NCBI RefSeq assembly: GCF_004348515.1
Contig: NZ_SMKH01000016.1
Span: 1-50,589, forward strand
DNA length: 50,589 nucleotides
Reading direction: 5' to 3'
From: Actinomadura sp. KC345
Lineage (GTDB): Bacteria > Actinomycetota > Actinomycetes > Streptosporangiales > Streptosporangiaceae
The position numbers and the translations under genes were made by a program. Every line of letters starts with the position of its first letter. Positions within the stretch are counted from its first letter, which is position 1. The notes beneath the pieces were generated by a model that searched no databases, was not told the origin of the DNA, and saw only the letters and a list, made by a program, of their open reading frames with translations. Of this stretch, positions 27,325-35,307 are shown in pieces.

Positions 27325-27771
27325 ATGCGGATCTCGCTGATCAGCCTGGGTGTGCTCGCGGTGGTGAGCGCTCTGGTGCTCCTTCTCCGCCGGGGGCTGC
27401 TCGTGAGCAGGGTGCGCGGGGGGAGCATGCTGCCGGCCTACCGGGACGGCGACGTCCTGCTCGCCGTCCGGCGCAGCCTGTTCCGGCGGCTCCGCGCGGG
27501 CGACGTGGTCGTCTGCCGGGTTCCCGAGGGATTCCACGTGCCGGGCGGCGGGGACGACCCGTTGCTGGTGAAGCGGGTCGCGGCCGTCGGCGGAGAGCCG
27601 CACCCGGCCGCCGACGAGGGCCGGGTGCGTGACGGCATGGTCCATGTCGTCGGCGACTCGGCCGATCACAGCCTCGACTCGAACGTGTTCGGCGCGCTGC
27701 CCGAGGCGCTCGTCGTCGGTGTGGTCTTGCGCCGCATGACGGGAGTAACACGGGCGCCTCAGTCCCGGTAG
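27325..27771 (+). CDS. Small membrane-anchored S26 signal-peptidase-like protease
   Basis: A 148-residue protein with one N-terminal helix (about residues 3-22). The catalytic Ser34 lies in GGSMLP and the general-base Lys83 in LVKRVAAVGG. The box GDSADHSLDSNVFG completes the S26 signature. It is much smaller than the housekeeping type I signal peptidase and sits inside the peptide locus, which suggests a dedicated substrate. The leader of the Cys-rich peptide has an Ala-His-Ala just before its first Cys pair, a plausible S26 cleavage site. The 3' end overlaps the convergent ABC transporter by 13 bp. Confidence 0.85.
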   Translation: MRISLISLGVLAVVSALVLLLRRGLLVSRVRGGSMLPAYRDGDVLLAVRRSLFRRLRAGDVVVCRVPEGFHVPGGGDDPLLVKRVAAVGGEPHPAADEGRVRDGMVHVVGDSADHSLDSNVFGALPEALVVGVVLRRMTGVTRAPQSR

Positions 27772-29588
27772 CCGTGCGCCTGCCGGTGGAACAGCCCGGC
27801 GTACCTGCCGCGTTCGCCGATCAGCTCCTGGTGGGTGCCGGCCTCGCTGACGACGCCGCCGTCGAGCACCACGATCAGCTCCGCCATCCGGACCGCGTTC
27901 AGCCGGTGGGAGACGAGCAGCCGCGTGCGGCCCTCGGTACGCCGGTGGATCACCCGGTGCACCTCGTACTCGGCCTCGGCGTCGAGACCCGCGCTCGGCT
28001 CGTCGAGGATCAGCAGGTCCCGGTCGGCGCGCATGAGCATCCGCGCCAGCGCCAGCCGCTGCCACTGCCCGCCGGACGGCATCACCCCGGTGCGGCCGCC
28101 GCCGTGCTCCGGTCCATGGGTGCGGCTGAGCATGGTGCCATAGCCGTCGGGGAGTTCTTCGATGGCGCCGTGGATCCCGGCCAGCTTCGCGGCCTCCCCG
28201 ACCCTGGCCGGGTCGCCGAGGTGACGCAGATCGCCGAGGCCGATGTTCTCCACCGCGGTCAGGTCGTAGGTCATGAAGTCCTGGAACACGACGCCGATCC
28301 GCTGCCGCAGCGAGTCCGGGTCGAGCCCGGCGATGTCGGTGCCGTCCCACAGGATCCGGCCCTTGGTCGGCTCGTACAGGCGGGTGAGCAGCTTGACCAG
28401 GGTGCTCTTGCCGGCGCCGTTGAGGCCGACCACGGCGACGGAGTGGCGGCACCGGATCCGCAGGTTCACTCCGCGCAGCACCCAGGGCAGGTCGTCGCCG
28501 TACCGGAACCAGACGTCCTCGAAGGTGATGCCGTCACGCAGGGGCGGTGCCGCCGCGCCTTCCGCCGCGGCGGCCGGACCGGAGGCCACCAGGGCCCGGT
28601 AGTGCCCGACCACGAGCAGTGCCTCCTTGCCGACCGCGAGCTGCTGCACCGTGCCGGCCATCGCCAGCGCCATGGCGGGCAGGGCGGCGAGCGCCACGAC
28701 GGTGTCGCCCGGTGTCAGCGTCCCGTTCATCGCGCTTCGTACGATCAGCGCCATGCCCACGCCGATCGCCGCGGCGGACAGGGCGTCGAGCCCGGCCTGG
28801 ACCCGGAACACCCGCCACTCCAGGGCCCGCTCGGTGCGGATGATGGCGTCCAGCTCGCGGACCATCCGGCCGTGGAAGAAGTCGCCGAGACCGAATATCC
28901 GGGACTCCTTGGCGGCCTGGGGCTCGGCCTGCAACCGGGCGTAGAACAGGGTGCGGCGCTGCGCCGGGCTCAGCTCGACCTGCGTGGCGACCCGGCGGCG
29001 GGCCAACCGCAGATCGGCGACCAGCTGCGGAGCGACCGCCGCGCCCGCCAGCCCCGCGACGGCGGGACTGACCGCGATCAACGCCGCGACGAAGCCCGCC
29101 AGGGAGCCGGCGGCCTGCAGGAGTCCGCCGGCCGCCGTCACCAGCTGGTGCGGCGCGACCTGTCCTGCCCGCTGCGCGAGTTCGAGGCGGTCGTGGAAGC
29201 CGGGCCGCTCGAACACCGCCAGGCCGGGATGCCGGTTCAGCGCGGCGAACAGCTCGCTCTGCACCACGAACTCGATCCGCCGGCTGACGAGCTCCTGCAG
29301 GTACCGGAGCCAGCCCTGCCCGAGCTGCCCGAACAGGAACGCGGCCACCAGCCCGCCGATGAGCAGGACCCGCGGAACGTCGCCCTGGGAAGGCCGCCCC
29401 GCCAGGCCGTCGACGATCAGCTTGGTCAGCCACGCGGCCGTGACGGGGACGACGCCGAGAACGAGCGAACCGGTGAGGGTCACGAGCGCACCGGCCCGAT
29501 GACCCCGCCAGATCAGCCGGACGGCCGTGCCGAGATCGCGCACTCCCTCAGCCGGCCGGGACGCCGGCCGGGAGATCCTCCCTGGCAT
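27759..29588 (-). CDS. ABC exporter (fused membrane and ATPase domains)
   Basis: A 609-residue half-transporter. The membrane domain spans about residues 30-330. The ATPase has Walker A GLNGAGKS, the signature SGGQ and Walker B LLILDEP. It has the layout of peptide and bacteriocin exporters (HlyB/LahT-like) but lacks an N-terminal C39 peptidase domain. The ATG at 29588 overlaps the MauD-like gene by 41 bp. A GTG at 29543, five bases after the MauD-like stop, is an alternative start. It probably exports the Cys-rich peptide encoded two genes upstream. Confidence 0.9.
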   Translation of the reverse strand: MPGRISRPASRPAEGVRDLGTAVRLIWRGHRAGALVTLTGSLVLGVVPVTAAWLTKLIVDGLAGRPSQGDVPRVLLIGGLVAAFLFGQLGQGWLRYLQELVSRRIEFVVQSELFAALNRHPGLAVFERPGFHDRLELAQRAGQVAPHQLVTAAGGLLQAAGSLAGFVAALIAVSPAVAGLAGAAVAPQLVADLRLARRRVATQVELSPAQRRTLFYARLQAEPQAAKESRIFGLGDFFHGRMVRELDAIIRTERALEWRVFRVQAGLDALSAAAIGVGMALIVRSAMNGTLTPGDTVVALAALPAMALAMAGTVQQLAVGKEALLVVGHYRALVASGPAAAAEGAAAPPLRDGITFEDVWFRYGDDLPWVLRGVNLRIRCRHSVAVVGLNGAGKSTLVKLLTRLYEPTKGRILWDGTDIAGLDPDSLRQRIGVVFQDFMTYDLTAVENIGLGDLRHLGDPARVGEAAKLAGIHGAIEELPDGYGTMLSRTHGPEHGGGRTGVMPSGGQWQRLALARMLMRADRDLLILDEPSAGLDAEAEYEVHRVIHRRTEGRTRLLVSHRLNAVRMAELIVVLDGGVVSEAGTHQELIGERGRYAGLFHRQAHGYRD

Positions 29589-30117
29589 CCAGCAGGTCGC
29601 GCAGGCCGGCGGAGAGCGCTCTGGGCGCGCCGTCCGCGCCGACGAGGTGGAAGGTCGGATACTCCTCCACCTGGAAGGCGCGCTGGATCGGGCCCGCGAA
29701 CCGCTCTTCCACGATCACCGCGCCGTCCCCGACCTCGGCGCGGAGCGCGGCGGGATCCGCCTCCTCGCCCGGCACCAGGGCCGCCACGATCAGTACCTTC
29801 CCGCCCGTCTCCGCCGTGTGGCGCCGCAGCGCGGGCAGCTGGAGGCTGCAGGCGGAGCATCCATAGGTGAGGAAGGCCACCACCGACTCCTCGCCGACCA
29901 GCCAGTCGGCCGACATCGGTTCGCCGTCCAGCGACGTGGCGGAGAATTCGCCGACGTCGAAGTCCGCGGGCGACGGGCCCGCGAGCGGACGGCCGCGTTC
30001 CAGGCGGTGCAGGCGTTCCGTATGATCACGCAATCGGCGGGTCACTCCCAGCAGGACCAGAAGAATCAGCAGGCCGAGGCACGCGAGAATCACCACGGCC
30101 GCGATGAGAACCGTCAT
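29548..30117 (-). CDS. MauD/TlpA-like membrane-anchored thioredoxin
   Basis: A 189-residue protein with a single N-terminal membrane helix (residues about 4-24) and an extracytoplasmic redoxin domain. The redox motif is C87-S-A-C90 in TYGCSAC, and PTFHLV contains the cis-Pro region. MauD proteins are disulfide oxidoreductases or isomerases for the methylamine dehydrogenase light chain. The ATG at 30117 follows GAAAGGG. The upstream sequence holds a 13-bp tandem duplication of the ribosome-binding region (30122-30147). It sits directly downstream of the Cys-rich peptide, beyond a strong hairpin. Confidence 0.85.
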   Translation of the reverse strand: MTVLIAAVVILACLGLLILLVLLGVTRRLRDHTERLHRLERGRPLAGPSPADFDVGEFSATSLDGEPMSADWLVGEESVVAFLTYGCSACSLQLPALRRHTAETGGKVLIVAALVPGEEADPAALRAEVGDGAVIVEERFAGPIQRAFQVEEYPTFHLVGADGAPRALSAGLRDLLDAREDLPAGVPAG

Positions 30118-30121
30118 GGGC

Positions 30122-30147
30122 CCTTTCACCTCTCCCTTTCACCTCTC
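30122..30147 (-). repeat. 13-bp tandem duplication covering a ribosome-binding site
   Basis: Read on the minus strand, GAGAGGTGAAAGG occurs twice without a gap, immediately before the MauD-like start. Each copy carries a purine-rich segment that could bind 16S rRNA. The copy nearer the ATG is at standard distance. Confidence 0.75.
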
Positions 30148-30180
30148 CGCGCGATGAACGCGTGGCGGCCTTCTGCGGTT

Positions 30181-30212
30181 CGGCAGCGGACGATTCTTCT
30201 CGTCCGCTGCCG
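30181..30212 (-). terminator. Perfect hairpin between the Cys-rich peptide and MauD-like genes
   Basis: A 13-bp perfect inverted repeat (30181-30193 and 30200-30212, arms CGGCAGCGGACGA and complement) with a 6-nt loop. It lies 32 bp after the peptide stop and has no U-tract. I read it as a partial terminator or mRNA 3'-end stabiliser that keeps the peptide transcript more abundant than the maturation and export genes, as often found in bacteriocin-type operons. Confidence 0.75.
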
Positions 30213-30243
30213 CTCATCCGCGAACCACGCGGCGCCCGACCGC

Positions 30244-30441
30244 TCAGCAGGGTCCGATCTGCCTGCATACACAGCCGGAAAGCTCGTGACAGCAGCGGTA
30301 CATGTCGATCCGCGAGCCCTGGACGCAGCACTTGTAGACGCAGGTCTGCCCCCCGCAGCTCAGGCAGGCGGCGTGCGCGTCGGCCGAGGGCACGATTCGC
30401 TCGACGATGCGGTCTGCGAGCCCCTTCAGAGATTTCGCCAT
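30244..30441 (-). CDS. Cys-rich secreted-peptide precursor resembling a miniature MauA (methylamine dehydrogenase light chain)
   Basis: A 65-residue product. Residues 1-24 form an amphipathic, Cys-free leader (SLKGLADRIVERIV) ending in DAHA. Residues 26-65 hold ten Cys (26, 29, 34, 38, 39, 50, 51, 57, 59, 65), enough for five disulfides. The spacing YRCCHELSGCVC resembles the Cys core of Paracoccus MauA as I remember it (YR-x-CC, then SG-x-C-x-C). The two Trp that form the TTQ cofactor in MauA are absent; there is no Trp at all. The ATG at 30441 follows GGAGGA at normal distance. It heads an operon with the MauD-like thioredoxin and ABC exporter. Function is unknown; a disulfide-stapled secreted peptide (bacteriocin, signal or structural) is the best inference. 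Confidence 0.8.
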   Translation of the reverse strand: MAKSLKGLADRIVERIVPSADAHAACLSCGGQTCVYKCCVQGSRIDMYRCCHELSGCVCRQIGPC

Positions 30442-30571
30442 GACGCTTCCCTCCTCCGGCCGAACCGAGGATCCGTTCTGTTCCGAATGGCATCGCCAAT
30501 GGTCCATGGCCGGTCAGAGCCAGGATGCGGGACCGCGGCCGGGCCTGTCTTGCGGGTGAGCGCACAGGTCT

Positions 30572-31552
30572 TCAGCGTGCGTGCCCTGTCGTGTGCCGGC
30601 GCCGGAACTGGGCGGGTGACAGATCGTAGGCGGCGCGGAACGCCTGGCTGAAATGCGCGGGGCTGGAGAACCCCCACCGGGCGGCGATCGCGCTGATGCT
30701 GTGCGCGGCCAGCCAGGGGTCGGCCAGGTCGCGCCGGCACCGGTCCAGCCGGCGACCACGGATCCAGCCGCCGACGGTCCGGCCTTCGTCCTGGAAGAGC
30801 CGGTGCAGGTAGCGCGGTGAGATGTGGTGGGCCGCGGCGATGGCGCCCGGGGTCAGCTGGGAATCGCCGAGGTTGTCCTCGACGAAGGCGTAGATCTGGG
30901 CCAGCAGCGCTCCGCGCCTGCTCTGGGGCGGCAGCGCGCCGTGAACGTCCAGTTCATGGGCGAACACGGCGGTCAGAAGGTCGAGCGTCAGCGTGGACAG
31001 CCTGGCGGTGTCGGCCGGGCCGAGCTCCTCCATGTGCCTGACCAGCCGCAGGAGGAACTGCGAGGCCAGCGCACCCACGCCGTGGTCGCCCCGGACACGG
31101 CCCCCGGTCAGATCACGCAGGCCCCGCTCGGGCAGCGGAAGCGACGAGCGCGGGAACCGCAGCACCAGCGACCGGGCCGCGGAGTCTCCCGGCGCGAACC
31201 TCGTCGTGTAGGGACGGGAACTGTCGCGCAGGACCAGATCCCCGGTCCGCAGATCCGCCCGCCGACCGTCCTGCTCCCCGGTCACGGAACCGCGTAGGGC
31301 GCAGGTCACCAGGAACGCCTCGGGATCGGACCGGCGGATCAAGCTGGGCGTGCGGTGGACCGAGATCGGGGTCGTGGTCAGCAACGTCATCCGCACGGGG
31401 CCGAGCCCGGCGAATCCGGCCCGCGCCCCGAACCCGCCCTCCAGGTGCGGTTCGCAGCGCACTTCCAGGGGCACCCAGGCCTCCGCACTCACCTCGCGCC
31501 AGAAGGCGAACCGCTCCTTCGCCGGGACTTCGGCGGTACTGATCACGTCCAT
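30572..31552 (-). CDS. AraC-family transcriptional regulator
   Basis: About 326 residues. The N-terminal part (AEVPAKERFAFWREV onward) is the AraC-binding-like effector domain with a Cys-Ala-Leu-Arg-Gly strand region. The C-terminal 100 residues hold two helix-turn-helix units (ITPGAIAAAHHISPRYLHRLF-like and SISAIAARWGFSSPAHFSQAF-like, the latter the classic family signature). I place the start at ATG 31552 (MDVISTAEVP, GGTGGG upstream). ATG 31564 or a GTG at 31603 are alternatives. It is divergent from the type III PKS and probably controls it through the repeats at 31720-31770. Confidence 0.9.
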   Translation of the reverse strand: MDVISTAEVPAKERFAFWREVSAEAWVPLEVRCEPHLEGGFGARAGFAGLGPVRMTLLTTTPISVHRTPSLIRRSDPEAFLVTCALRGSVTGEQDGRRADLRTGDLVLRDSSRPYTTRFAPGDSAARSLVLRFPRSSLPLPERGLRDLTGGRVRGDHGVGALASQFLLRLVRHMEELGPADTARLSTLTLDLLTAVFAHELDVHGALPPQSRRGALLAQIYAFVEDNLGDSQLTPGAIAAAHHISPRYLHRLFQDEGRTVGGWIRGRRLDRCRRDLADPWLAAHSISAIAARWGFSSPAHFSQAFRAAYDLSPAQFRRRHTTGHAR

Positions 31553-31719
31553 GAAACCCACCATGACGAAACGTCGCCGCCACGAGGCCGGAGCGCGCGT
31601 CACCCGAGAAGCGGTCCGGCGCGGCCCTGTGACGCCATGATCCCTGGAATGCGCCGGGCGGGCGTCACCATCACGTCGTATTCAGCTGTACGCATTCGGG
31701 AGTACCGCACCCATCGGGC

Positions 31720-31770
31720 ACGTCTAGTTTTGTCCATTTGCGTCTGACCACGTCTAATACCGTCCAATGA
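31720..31770. promoter_or_regulatory. Imperfect 20-bp direct repeats in the AraC regulator / type III PKS divergent region
   Basis: The segments 31720-31740 (ACGTCTAGTTTTGTCCATTT) and 31750-31770 (ACGTCTAATACCGTCCAATG) match at ACGTCTA, then GTCCA, exactly 30 bp apart, about three helical turns. AraC-type proteins bind such bipartite direct repeats. They lie about 150 bp before the type III PKS start. A third ACGTCT-like core (GCGTCTGA) falls between them. Confidence 0.6.
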
Positions 31771-31919
31771 CGAGCCATTTTCAGTGGCCACTGACGTACG
31801 CCTCCAGAGGTACAGGCGCATGCTCCCCGTGCGGTATTGCGCGGCCGAAGCAGGAATGCAAGGCTTTCTTTTCTGGCACGTTATTCGGTCACCCGGCACC
31901 AGGTGAAGTGGGGTCTTCT

Positions 31920-33002
31920 GTGGATACGTTCGGCCGGAACCGCATCATCGCCGCCCGCGGGCACGTGCCCGCCCACCGGTACGACAACGCCGAGATCATG
32001 GCGGCCGTCAGAGGGTTGTTCCCGGACTCGGAATCCGTGCCGTTCGGGGACGAGGTGATCGGCCGGGTCTTCGGTAACTCGGGAGTGCGCACCCGGTATA
32101 CCAGCGTGCCGTTGGAAGCCCTTTCGCCGCGGCCCGTCGAGCAGGCGCTGGCGCGGCAGCGGGAAGAGGTGGTCGAGCAGAGCGTCACGGCGGTCCGAGA
32201 GGTCATGGACGAGCTGGAGCTGGCGCCCGAGCGGGTCGACATGCTGGCGACGACGTCGTACACGGCGCTGGGCGCGCCCTCCCTGGACGTGGAGATCGCC
32301 ACGGCCCTGGGGCTGCGCACCGACGTCCGGCGCGTCTCGATGCCGGCCGCCGGCTGCTCGGGTGGCGGCGCGATGACCGGGCGGATGCACGACCACCTCC
32401 TGGCCCATCCCGATCAGCTGGCGGTCGGGGTCGTCTGCGACCTGCCGTACTTCCTGTTCGGCACCGGGCCGATGACGATGACCCGGCTCGTCGAATCCGC
32501 GCTGTTCGGTGACGGCTGCGGCGTGATCGTCATGGCGGGTGCGGGAAGGACCGGCGCCCCGGCACCGGGCCCGTGGGTCGTGGACGCCCACAGCGCCTTC
32601 ATCCCGGGAACCAGGCACATGGCCGGCTGGAGCGTCGGGGAGCAGGGCCTGCGCACCTTCCTGGAGCCGGGCACCGCGGAGATCTTCGAAGCGGCGGCGC
32701 CGCCGGCGGTCGGGAGCCTGCTGGGGCGCCACGGCGTGAAGGCCGGTGACATCGGGGCCTGGATATGCCATCCGGGCAGCGCGAAGGTTCTGGACCACGT
32801 CGCACGCGGTCTCGGTGTCGACCGCGGCGCCTTCCAGGTCTCATACGACGTCCTCGCGCAGAGGGGGAACATGGTCGGCGCCACGGTCGTGCACATTCTT
32901 CAGGAGGTGAACGCCACCCCGCCCCCCGAAGGCACGCTGGGCGTTCTCATGGCGTTCGGGCCGGGGCTGAGCTGCGAGCTGGCCCTGCTCCAGTGGGACT
33001 AG
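31920..33002 (+). CDS. Type III polyketide synthase (chalcone synthase-like)
   Basis: A 360-residue thiolase-fold condensing enzyme. The triad is Cys146 (AAGCSGG), His284 (CHPGSAK) and Asn317 (RGNMVGA). The intervals of 138 and 33 residues match chalcone synthase, not FabH (about 132 and 30). The C-terminal AFGPGLSCELALLQW is also typical of type III enzymes. It would extend a CoA starter with malonyl-CoA to a pyrone, resorcinol or naphthalene; which one cannot be read. The GTG at 31920 gives the usual length, and the frame upstream to 31767 lacks homology. It stands alone with its AraC partner and a convergent MMPL transporter. Confidence 0.87.
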   Translation: MDTFGRNRIIAARGHVPAHRYDNAEIMAAVRGLFPDSESVPFGDEVIGRVFGNSGVRTRYTSVPLEALSPRPVEQALARQREEVVEQSVTAVREVMDELELAPERVDMLATTSYTALGAPSLDVEIATALGLRTDVRRVSMPAAGCSGGGAMTGRMHDHLLAHPDQLAVGVVCDLPYFLFGTGPMTMTRLVESALFGDGCGVIVMAGAGRTGAPAPGPWVVDAHSAFIPGTRHMAGWSVGEQGLRTFLEPGTAEIFEAAAPPAVGSLLGRHGVKAGDIGAWICHPGSAKVLDHVARGLGVDRGAFQVSYDVLAQRGNMVGATVVHILQEVNATPPPEGTLGVLMAFGPGLSCELALLQWD

Positions 33003-33035
33003 GCTCCGCCGGGACCGGCCCCGGCCCGGGCGTGC

Positions 33036-35207
33036 TCAGTGGCGTTCCAGTTCGACCTTCGGCAGCAGGCGGGCCAGTGGCGCCGGCAGCCACCAGGCGC
33101 GGCGGCCCATCAGTTCCATCGCCGCCGGAACGATCAGGCAGCGGATGATGACCGCGTCCACGAAGATCGCCACCGCGAAGCCGAACCCGGACTGCTGGAG
33201 CATCCGGTCGGAGCTGAGCATGAAGGCGGCGAAGATCACGACCATGATGGCGCCGGCCGCCGTGATCACCGAGCCGGTGTGGGCCAGGCCCTCCCGCACG
33301 GCGTGGGAGGGGTCCTTGCGCCCCGAGCGCGTCCACTCCTCGTGCATCCGGGAGATCAGGAAGATCTCGTAGTCCATGGAGAGCCCGAAGACGATGGCGA
33401 AGAGCATCACCGGCAGGTAGGCCTCGATCGGGCCGCCCTCGATACCGAACATGCCGTCCTGGTAGACGAGCTTCATCGCACCCAGCGCGGCGCCGATGCT
33501 GAGCAGGTTCAGCACCGCGGCCTTCAGCGGGATGAGCACCGAGCGGAACACCGCCGTCAGCAGGAGGATCGAGAGGCCGACGACGATGGCCATGAACAGC
33601 GGCATCCGGTCACCGAGCATGGCCGAGTAGTCCTCGAGCGTGGCCGTGGCCCCGCCGACCATGTACTGCGCGCCGCTCTGCGCGGACACCTCCGGCAGAA
33701 CGTCGTCCCGCAGGGTGCCGACGAGTTCGGAGGTCCTCTCGTCCTGCGGCGAGTAGGCGGGAAACGCCAGGATGGTCGCGGCCTCGCCGTCCGGTGTGGG
33801 GATCGGCTTCGCGGCGGCCTGGACTCCGGGGGTGTCGTTCAGCGCCGTGGCCGCCGCCGCCGCGGCCTGCGGGCCGCCGTCGGTCACCACCAGCAGCGGG
33901 CCGTTGAACCCGGGGCCGAAGCCTTCGGACAGCAGATCGTACGCCTGCCGGCTGGTGCTGCCGGCAGGGTCGCCGCCCGCGTCGGAGAATCCGAGCCGTA
34001 TCCCCAGCGCCGGAAGGGCGAGGGCGCCGAGGATCACCGCGCCCGCCAGCAGGGCGGCCAGCGGACGCCGCTGCACACCGGCGCCGAGCCGCCGCCAGCC
34101 GGCGCCGTCATCGGTCCTGCCCTTGGCCCTGCGCCGCTCGGCGCGCCGGGTGAACTGGCGGGCGAAGCGGGGGCCGAAGATCCCGAGCAGCGCGGGCAGC
34201 ATGGTCAGGGAGGCGAGCATGGTCACCAGCACGGTCAGCGCGACCGAGAGCGCCATGCCCTGGATCGAGCCGATGCCCAGGGCGACGAGGCCGAGCAGGG
34301 CCAGCAGGACGGTGCAGCCGGCGAAGAACACCGAACGGCCTGCGGCGTCCATCGCGGTCACGGCGGCCCGCTCCGGGTCCGAGCCGCGCACCAGCTCGGC
34401 GCGGTACCGCGCGAAGATCAGCAGCGCGTAGTCGATGCCGACGCCGAGGCCGACCAGGATCATCACCGGCGGGGTCCACTCGGCGATCGTGAAGACGTGC
34501 GAGGCCACGATGATGCACCCGACGGTGGAGCCCACGGCGAACAGGGCGATCACGATGGGCAGCCCGGCCGCGATGAACGAGCCGAACATCAGGACCAGGA
34601 TGACCAGCGCGGCCAGGATGCCCGCGCCCTCCGCGGCGCTGGTCCCGCCCTCCGCCAGCAACCGGGCCGCGTCGCCTCCCAGCTCGACCTGGAGCCCGGG
34701 GCCCGCGGCCTTCTGGGCGGTGTCGTAGATGCGCTGGGTGTCGGCCTTCGGCATGTCCTGCGACGGGACCTCCAGCGTCACGGACGCGTAGCCGACCGTG
34801 CCGTCCTGGGAGATGGCGCCCCCGCCCTCGTACAGGCTCTGGACCTGGCCCACGTTGGTCAGCCCGGCGACGTCGCGGAGCATGGCGCCCACGCGCCGCT
34901 GGACGCCGGGTTCGCGCAGTCCGCCCTCGGCGTGCAGGACGATCTCGATGGTGTCCCCGGCGTGGGCGGCGCCGTGCTCGGCCAGCAGGTCGGCCGCCTG
35001 CTGCGACTCGGTGCCGGGCAGGGAGTAGTCGTTGCGGTAGTCGTCGCCCGCGGCCGCCGCCGCGGTCCAGACGCCGGCCAGGACCGCCACCCACAGCAGC
35101 AGGGCGAGCCATCTGCGGCGATGGGCGAAGCTCGCGACGCGCGCGAACACCCCGCCCCGCGCGGGCGGCCGGATGTCCTCGTCTCGGTTCAGCTCGGCAA
35201 GTGTCAT
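33036..35207 (-). CDS. MMPL/RND-family membrane transporter
   Basis: A 723-residue protein with the two-fold MmpL layout: an N-terminal helix (WLALLLWVAVLAGVW), a large extracellular loop, helices 2-6 with GVGIDYALLI as the proton-relay segment, a cytoplasmic linker, then a second repeat with FGLSMDYEIFLISRM. The family exports lipids, siderophores or polyketide lipids. The ATG at 35207 follows GAAAGAG. A perfect ECF41-type promoter (35269-35295, minus strand) lies upstream, so expression should depend on the divergent sigma factor. The cargo is unknown; the neighbouring type III PKS product is one possibility. Confidence 0.93.
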   Translation of the reverse strand: MTLAELNRDEDIRPPARGGVFARVASFAHRRRWLALLLWVAVLAGVWTAAAAAGDDYRNDYSLPGTESQQAADLLAEHGAAHAGDTIEIVLHAEGGLREPGVQRRVGAMLRDVAGLTNVGQVQSLYEGGGAISQDGTVGYASVTLEVPSQDMPKADTQRIYDTAQKAAGPGLQVELGGDAARLLAEGGTSAAEGAGILAALVILVLMFGSFIAAGLPIVIALFAVGSTVGCIIVASHVFTIAEWTPPVMILVGLGVGIDYALLIFARYRAELVRGSDPERAAVTAMDAAGRSVFFAGCTVLLALLGLVALGIGSIQGMALSVALTVLVTMLASLTMLPALLGIFGPRFARQFTRRAERRRAKGRTDDGAGWRRLGAGVQRRPLAALLAGAVILGALALPALGIRLGFSDAGGDPAGSTSRQAYDLLSEGFGPGFNGPLLVVTDGGPQAAAAAATALNDTPGVQAAAKPIPTPDGEAATILAFPAYSPQDERTSELVGTLRDDVLPEVSAQSGAQYMVGGATATLEDYSAMLGDRMPLFMAIVVGLSILLLTAVFRSVLIPLKAAVLNLLSIGAALGAMKLVYQDGMFGIEGGPIEAYLPVMLFAIVFGLSMDYEIFLISRMHEEWTRSGRKDPSHAVREGLAHTGSVITAAGAIMVVIFAAFMLSSDRMLQQSGFGFAVAIFVDAVIIRCLIVPAAMELMGRRAWWLPAPLARLLPKVELERH

Positions 35208-35268
35208 GATCTCTTTCCCGGAGGTGTCCTCTGGTGCCGCAGGTCGTCCTGGGCCTCTGCGCCCATGT

Positions 35269-35295
35269 GACGACCCGGCCCGCCGAGGTGTGACA
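35269..35295 (-). promoter_or_regulatory. ECF41-type promoter of the MMPL transporter
   Basis: On the minus strand TGTCACA (35295-35289), a 16-nt spacer and CGTC (35272-35269) match exactly the published ECF41 consensus TGTCACA-N16-CGTC. The inferred start would give a leader of about 55 nt before the MMPL ATG. Confidence 0.85.
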
Positions 35296-35307
35296 TGGCG
35301 CCGGCCG

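Noticed and set aside
26681..30441. A true methylamine dehydrogenase operon
   Set aside because: No heavy chain, MauG, amicyanin or cytochrome gene is present, and the small peptide lacks the cofactor tryptophans.
31920..33002. FabH-type ketosynthase III for priming the type II PKS
   Set aside because: The Cys-His-Asn intervals and C-terminal motif match type III PKS, and it lies 9 kb outside the cluster under its own AraC regulator.
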